Source: Holophaga sp. (GTDB lineage: Bacteria; Acidobacteriota; Holophagae; Holophagales; Holophagaceae). Taken from it: a stretch of DNA of 5,742 nucleotides. Position 1 is the first letter of the stretch; each line of letters opens with the position of its first letter. The position numbers and the translations under genes were made by a program. The DNA lies in contig JAUYES010000825.1 in assembly GCA_030691225.1 (NCBI GenBank), forward strand, positions 1-5,742, in the 5' to 3' direction. This document shows positions 1 to 5,742 of this stretch, in pieces. The notes beneath the pieces are model-generated. The model was not told where the DNA came from and searched no databases. It saw nothing but the letters and a program-made list of their open reading frames with translations.

Positions 1-776
1 TCCGCCGCCAATTCGGCACCGCCCGTGTGGCAGAACTCGTCGGCATGGATGCGCGGCGTGAGCCCTAGCGCCTTGCCACTTTCCAGGATCTGACGTCCAT
101 GCTCCGCCGTGAACACACCCTTTTCGACGAAGACATCGCAAAATTTGGCCACCCCGGGGAAGCGTCGCACTAACTCTGGCTGCCATTCCTCGGCGACCGT
201 TCGGATGAAGCCATCGGGATCCCCCGCAAACTCGGGAGGCAGATCGTGGGCCGGCATCAGGGTGACGTCCAGGCTCCACCCGCGCTGCTTTAGCTCGGCG
301 TAGGCCTCCAGGAGTCTCGATTCAGATTCCAGGCTCAAGCCATAGCCCGTTTTTGCTTCCAGGTGAACGACGCCCTTGCGGGCAAGCTTTCGGAGGCGTT
401 CTTCGCCGATCTGAACCAGTTCCTCGACACTGGCCAAGCGGGTGGCCCGGACGGTTTCGCGGATACCACCGCCGGCGGCGGCGAGTTCGGCATAGGTTAC
501 GCCATGGAGGCGGCGGTTGAATTCCTGGCTGCGATCGCCGCCAAAGAGCAGATGGGTGTGGGGATCCACGAAGCCTGGCGTGGCCCAGCGGCCCTGGCCG
601 TCAATGATTTCGGCATTCTTCCATTCGGATGGTAGGTTGCAGCGGGGACCCATCCAAGCGATGCGATCATTTTGAATCGCGAGGGCGGCATCCTCGATCG
701 ATTGGGTGCCCCAGGTCACGGTAGGATCCGGCGTGAAAAGGCCTTTGAGGTTGGTGATAACTCGTTGTGCGCTCAT
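1..776 (-). CDS. hutI: Imidazolonepropionase (5' part; 3' end beyond left edge)
   Basis: This is imidazolonepropionase, the cytosolic amidohydrolase that opens the ring of 4-imidazolone-5-propanoate to N-formimino-L-glutamate in histidine degradation. Reading leftward from ATG at 776-774 gives 258 complete codons beginning MSAQRVITNLKG. Family hallmarks appear in order. TPGFVDPHTHLLFGGDR at residues 66-82 contains the metal-binding HxH (H73, H75). GVTYAELAAAGGGI lies at 92-105, and the E140-x-K142-x-GYGL substrate loop at 140-147. PAHDLPPEFAGD at 175-186 holds the substrate-region His177. IHADEF at 243-248 carries the third expected metal ligand, His244. The fourth ligand, an Asp in the C-terminal third, is outside the window. 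The family usually runs about 400-420 residues, so roughly 150 are missing. The ribosome binding site is weak (AGG three bases before ATG), but the N-terminus fits the family. No other hut gene is visible, and the neighbour on the right is divergent and unrelated in function. Identification is from motifs read by eye. Confidence 0.95.
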   Translation of the reverse strand, partial: MSAQRVITNLKGLFTPDPTVTWGTQSIEDAALAIQNDRIAWMGPRCNLPSEWKNAEIIDGQGRWATPGFVDPHTHLLFGGDRSQEFNRRLHGVTYAELAAAGGGIRETVRATRLASVEELVQIGEERLRKLARKGVVHLEAKTGYGLSLESESRLLEAYAELKQRGWSLDVTLMPAHDLPPEFAGDPDGFIRTVAEEWQPELVRRFPGVAKFCDVFVEKGVFTAEHGRQILESGKALGLTPRIHADEFCHTGGAELAA

Positions 777-3700
777 TTTCCTATTCTGACATCCATAGGG
801 GAAATTCCGGCGTCTTGGTAAGCTTCGAAGCAACATCGGAGGTTCCAGTGGGGTGGGATGGATTTGGGCTGCGAGGACTCGCCCTGGGGCTTTGTGCCCT
901 GGCAGCGCAAAGTGTTTGGGGGCAAGGCAACCTGGGCACTCAGTCCGCCAAGAACTGGGCCTGGGATCAGGTGAAAAGCTGGAGCTACTACCGCAAGGAC
1001 GCTAGCGGTCAGCGCATTTGGAATAGTGTGAAATTCTTTGACCTCTCCTACACCGAACAGACCGAAAATCTGCTTGAACGCTTGCGTGGCTCGGAAACGG
1101 ACCGTCGCGCGGCCCTGGTGGTGCTAAGTGATCGCCCCCTGGAGCAGTGGGCGTCGCCGGCCTTGCGAAGGGCCGGCGATCGGGATGAAGTGGCGCTGTT
1201 TCTCTATCATCGGGGTTTCAAATACAGCGACCGCGAAGCCTACCTATACATGGAGCCCGGTTCACGGCTGGATCGCCCCTGGACCCATGGCCTCGGGCTG
1301 CACCTGGATGGCGCAACGTGGCGTTTTCAGTGGATTCCGAACCCTTCCTTGCTACCGAAACTCGAGGCCAACGGTCAGCTGCCCAAGGGCCTGGATCGCG
1401 CGGCCCAACCCTCGGCCTTGCTGCGACTGAAACAGCTTCAACCAGGGTTGGCCAAGCTGCAAAGCCTTGCTGGTGGCGAGGCTGGCATTGTGAAGGCCCT
1501 GGCGCAGGGAACCCGCGCGGGCTTCCTGCTTCGGCATATTGGTCCTTGGATCAAGCAGGCCGCGCCAGTATTGGAGCCCCTGGCCCAGCGGGAAGCCTGG
1601 GTTCTTCACTACGGCACCGTGCGGGGCGCCGGACCCTCCGCCGGAACGTTGATTTTCATTCCTGGCGATTTGCCCACGCGCACCAAGTTGGCGTTGGAAC
1701 TCCTGAAGCTGAACCCAACCTCCAAGGGGGCTCGGGTGCGAACGGCGAAACTGGGGGATGGCAAAGAGGTCACCCAAGTTCGTGGTTCGGGCGGCGTGCT
1801 GAACCTCTGGGTTTCGCCGGAAGGAACCTGGATCAGCGATAAGGCAGGCACCCTGGGTTCGGTCATTTCCCCCACCGCCCAGGTCTCGCTGGGCGAGCGG
1901 CTGGAATGGTGCAAGGTGGCGCTGGCTGCGGTGAACCCTGGCACCGATGTGTCGCTTTGGATCGTGCCAAGGTTTGGTGCCACCGCGGCTTTCGAGCGCA
2001 CGGTTATCCGTCGGCGCATGCAAGGCCTGGCTCAGCAGACCTGGCCCAATCCCTTCATCGCCAAGGCTGCGCCGCGCAGTGGGGCGATCTCGGCGGCCCT
2101 GGGTGCCGGTCCCACCGAAGCCATGATGGGCGCCATTCTTCGCATCGATCGCGAGGAAACCTTGGTGGAACCCGCCCTGGCGACCTTTGCGGATGGGGGC
2201 AAGAATCTTTCTCCCCAACAACAGCAGCAGTACCAGGCTGAAATCAATCAAGTAAAGGCCCGCAACGTGGGGCGCAAGGGTCTGCGTGCTGAAGTCGCTG
2301 CCCTGCAAGGCCTGCTGGATCTGAGGGGCGCGGCTTTCTTGTGGAATGGCTGGACTGTGCCGCAACCGCTCAGTCCGGCGCAGCGAGCCGCGCTCACCGA
2401 ATTTCAGAAACTCAAACGGGAAGGCGCCTACCAGGCATCTCGGCTGGAGCGTCAGGGCAAGGTGCAGGTCTATGGCGGGTATGGTGAACCGGGCATGAGC
2501 CCAAGTCTGGCGCTGGCCCTGCCCATCCAGGCGGGGAAGGGTGCCCAGGTCGAAGACATAACCAAGAAACTCTGGACCAAGCTCTTCAAGGGCAAGGCTC
2601 AGAACCGGGAATACGCGAAGGGCATCCTGATTCATCGAATCGTGACGGAACAGACCTTCACGCCCGCCTACGCCATCGTGAATGACACGCTGGTACTGGG
2701 CAGTGATGACGACGCGGTACAGGCCGTGATGGCGGGTCTGTTGGGGCAGGCGCCCACGTTGGCGGATCTGCCTTCCAATGCCTTTGGTCGCGTTGCCATC
2801 GATGGTGAAAAGGCCGCCAAGGATTTGGAAGCCCTGTTGCTCAGCTACCTGCGCATTAATCATGGCGGTCGCTACTGGTGGTTTGGCGAGCCATCCCCCA
2901 GCGAAGATGAAGCGGCTGCGGAAGTCGCTTCCACCTTCGGTCCCTTCCTGGGTGCCCTGCGTGGCTTGGGCCGCCAAACACTCGAAGTCAATCTCACCTC
3001 TGCGGGCTTCGAGGCACGACCCAAATGAAGGCTGCCACCTTTCTGATCGCCGGTGGCCTGGGGCTGCTGGTGGCCTTCGGGGTTCTCGGGACCTTGGTAC
3101 CGCTGCGCCACCGGGCCCTACTCGAACGCACCGACGGCAACCCAGTGCAGCGGGTGGTCCTGGAAAGCCGTTCGTTGTTCGGCCTGAGCCGCCCCGCCTG
3201 GGGCGCTAAGGCGCAGGGCGCTGACCTTTGGGGCAATGCGCGAGAAGGCTTTTTCATCGCTCCCAAGCAGGGAGTCACTGTGACCCTGGTGGCCTGGCCA
3301 AGGTTTCATCAGGCCATGTCGATTCTTCCCACGGGTGGCGGTGAAGTTTCCTCGCTATCGGAACAGGGTGATCGCGAGGCCTTCCGTAAATGGTTCGTGG
3401 CCATCCTGGAACAGCAATTGGAGGGCCCCAGCCCCGCCTGGGAGCCTCCGCAGCGGGATTGCGCGGGGATCCTGCGCTTCGCCTTTCGGGAAGCCTGGGG
3501 GCCCCACACGGAGGCCTGGCGGAACCGGGTGAATTTTGCGGAATCCTCCGTGGCGGGGGATCCCAGCCTGACCATGGCCGGCCCCTGGCGGCGTGCTTTC
3601 CCGACCCCCGATGGGTGGCAGCCCTTCGCCAAGGGTGCCTTCCTGCGTCGCTTGGCGTGTGTGCCCCTGGGCCGCGAAACCATGGAAGCCCGCCCTGGAG

Positions 3701-5742
3701 ATTTGCTCTTCTTTGCCCGGGGTGGCGCCCACGCTCAGCCGGACCACGCCATGGCCTTTGTGCGGCCCGATACCGATGGCCAGCCCATGCTGCTATACCA
3801 CACGGGCCCCGAAGGCACCGCTGCCACGCGCTCCGAGGGCGAAGTGCGCCGTGTGCGTCTCGATGAACTGCTGCACCATCCCGATCCCGAATTCCGTCCT
3901 CTCGCTGAAAATCCAGCCTTCCTCGGTGTCTTCCGCTGGAAGGTGCTCGCTGAACTTTCTACTTCCTCAAGGTTCTGATATGCGCTGGTTGCGACCCCTC
4001 CTCACGTTAATGCTTCCCGTGGCCTTGCTGGTGCCCATCACCGGGACTTCGCAGTCGAAGGGGCGAGAGGCGCCCTGGCGCGAAGGCGGCTGGACCGGCG
4101 CCTTTGCCGTGCCGCGGCCCACGCTGCCGGGCCGCACGGCCTACCTGGAGGCCGCAGGCCCCATCCCGACCAATGTGCGGGTTCGCATTCATCGCTTGCA
4201 AGATCCCTCGGCTTTTCTCAAAGATCTTTTGGCCAAAGGGCCGGGTAATCCCGCCTTCGAGGGTGGGCGAGCCGGGCGAGATCCGCTCGATACGCTCCGC
4301 GAAGCCTTTCTGTGGGGTGGGCGGCGTGCTTTCGTCACCGTGCATCGCACGGCCACGCGGGGACTGCGCGATGTGGCCCGCCAATCCGACCGGCTTCAGC
4401 AGGGCCGATCCACCGCCATCACGCCTCGCGAAGGCGAAGCCCTACCGCTAGAGAACCAACCGGGCCTAGCCTTTATCTCGGAAATCGTGCCCAAGGTGAC
4501 AGAAGAAATCACCGGCAAGAAGACCGGCAGTAATGACGAAGAAGAAGGTGATCGCAGCGAGGATGAATCCGGCAACGGTGGCCATCTGAGCCGCGTGGAA
4601 CTGCCCGCGCAACCGGCGGGTGTCTATCTGCTGGAAGTGCTCCGAGGCGAGGATGCGGCCTACGTGCCTTGGCTTGTCACGGATCTGGCCCTGCTCGGTG
4701 AGCAGGATGGCGGCAAGCTGCGCGTGCAGGCCGTGAATGCCACCAATGGCGCCATTGTGGGCGCCGTGACCGGCCAGTTCTACGAAGGCACCTCAGCCAA
4801 GACCCTCACCTTCAGCGGCGAGGGCAAGGCCGAGACGCCCGCCAGCCCTGGCTTGCGACGCGTGGTGGTGGCCCAAGCGGGCAATAGTCTCGCCTTGCTT
4901 GCCATCGAGGGTCAGGCCAGTGCCAGCGTGCGTCAGCGCCTCTACGCATTCACCGATCGGCCGCTCTATCGCCCCGGACAGGAAGTGTTCGTCAAGGCTA
5001 TTCTGCGCAGTGTCGAGGACGGCGAAAACAAAGTGGCCAAAGGTGTGGCCGAGCTCCCCTACACGGTGCTCGATCCCGAAGACACCAAGGTGGCCGAAGG
5101 CAAGGCCAAGCTTCTGAACGCCGACACTGGCACCTACGGCGCCAGCATCAATCTGCCGGGGACCGGTCGCTTGGGGCTCTATCGCTTTGTGTTTCAAGGG
5201 CCTTCAGGGCCTGCCCAGGCGGAATTCAAGGTGGAACATTTTGTGAAGCCCGCCTTCGCGGTGACGGTGGACACGCCCAACGCTAAGGTTGGCATTGGGG
5301 ACGCCATGGATTTCCATGTTCAGGCGAAGTATTTCTATGGTGCCGCCGTGCGCAGTGCCAAGGCCGATTGGTTTTTGTACAAGGTCGTGCCCAAGCGCAG
5401 TTCCTATGGCTGGTATTACGGAGACGAAGACGAAGGTCCCGCGCCGGAATTGATGGAGAGCGGACAACTGGAGTTGGATGAAGATGGCGAGGCCCAGAGC
5501 CAGACCTTCAAGGCCACGGAAGACGGCCTATGGCGCTTTGTCGTCAAGGTGACCGATGGCAGCGGCCAGCAGAATTCGGGCACCTCGCAGGTGCGCGCGG
5601 CGGCCGGTGATCTGGTGCTACTGGTGGGCACGGATCGCAATGTCGCCGCCCCTGGCAAACCCTTCCAGGCCACGGCTCGCGCCTTGGATTTGGAAGGCAA
5701 AGAAATCACCGGTTTGGCCATCACCCTGAAGGCCACGCGCAT

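Overview
The window is GC-rich (by eye above 60%) bacterial chromosomal DNA, densely coding. It has two divergent transcription units separated by a 71-base gap. All three rightward genes carry N-terminal export signals or a membrane anchor, and the third is an alpha-2-macroglobulin of the bacterial periplasmic kind, so a Gram-negative (diderm) host is likely. I cannot name the genus. The gene set and style would fit Acidobacteriota or Proteobacteria, but nothing here settles it.

Left, bases 1-776, minus strand: the first 258 codons of imidazolonepropionase (hutI), the third enzyme of histidine degradation. Its start is inside the window and its 3' end lies off the left edge. It is a cytosolic catabolic gene and appears functionally unrelated to the genes on its right.

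Bases 777-847: the divergent intergenic region, holding a 10-base perfect palindrome and a strong Shine-Dalgarno (GGAGG) that fixes the start of the next gene at a GTG.

Bases 848-5742, plus strand: a tightly packed three-gene operon. Gene 1 is a secreted 726-residue protein with no catalytic motif I recognise. Gene 2 overlaps it by four bases (ATGA) and is a membrane-anchored DUF1175 protein (E. coli YfaT family) with an NlpC/P60-like Cys/His arrangement. Gene 3 starts one base after gene 2 stops. It is the N-terminal 587 residues of an exported alpha-2-macroglobulin-like protein (YfaS type) with a clear MG2 hallmark, running off the right edge.

This matches the order of the poorly characterised E. 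coli cluster yfaA-yfaT-yfaS (DUF2138, DUF1175, alpha-2-macroglobulin), which differs from the better known pairing of bacterial alpha-2-macroglobulin with penicillin-binding protein 1C. The likely theme is an envelope system in which a large protease-trap-like protein works with a papain-fold enzyme and a large secreted partner. That joint function is inference. The most notable points are the YfaT extension, the acidic insert in the macroglobulin, and the size and divergence of gene 1.
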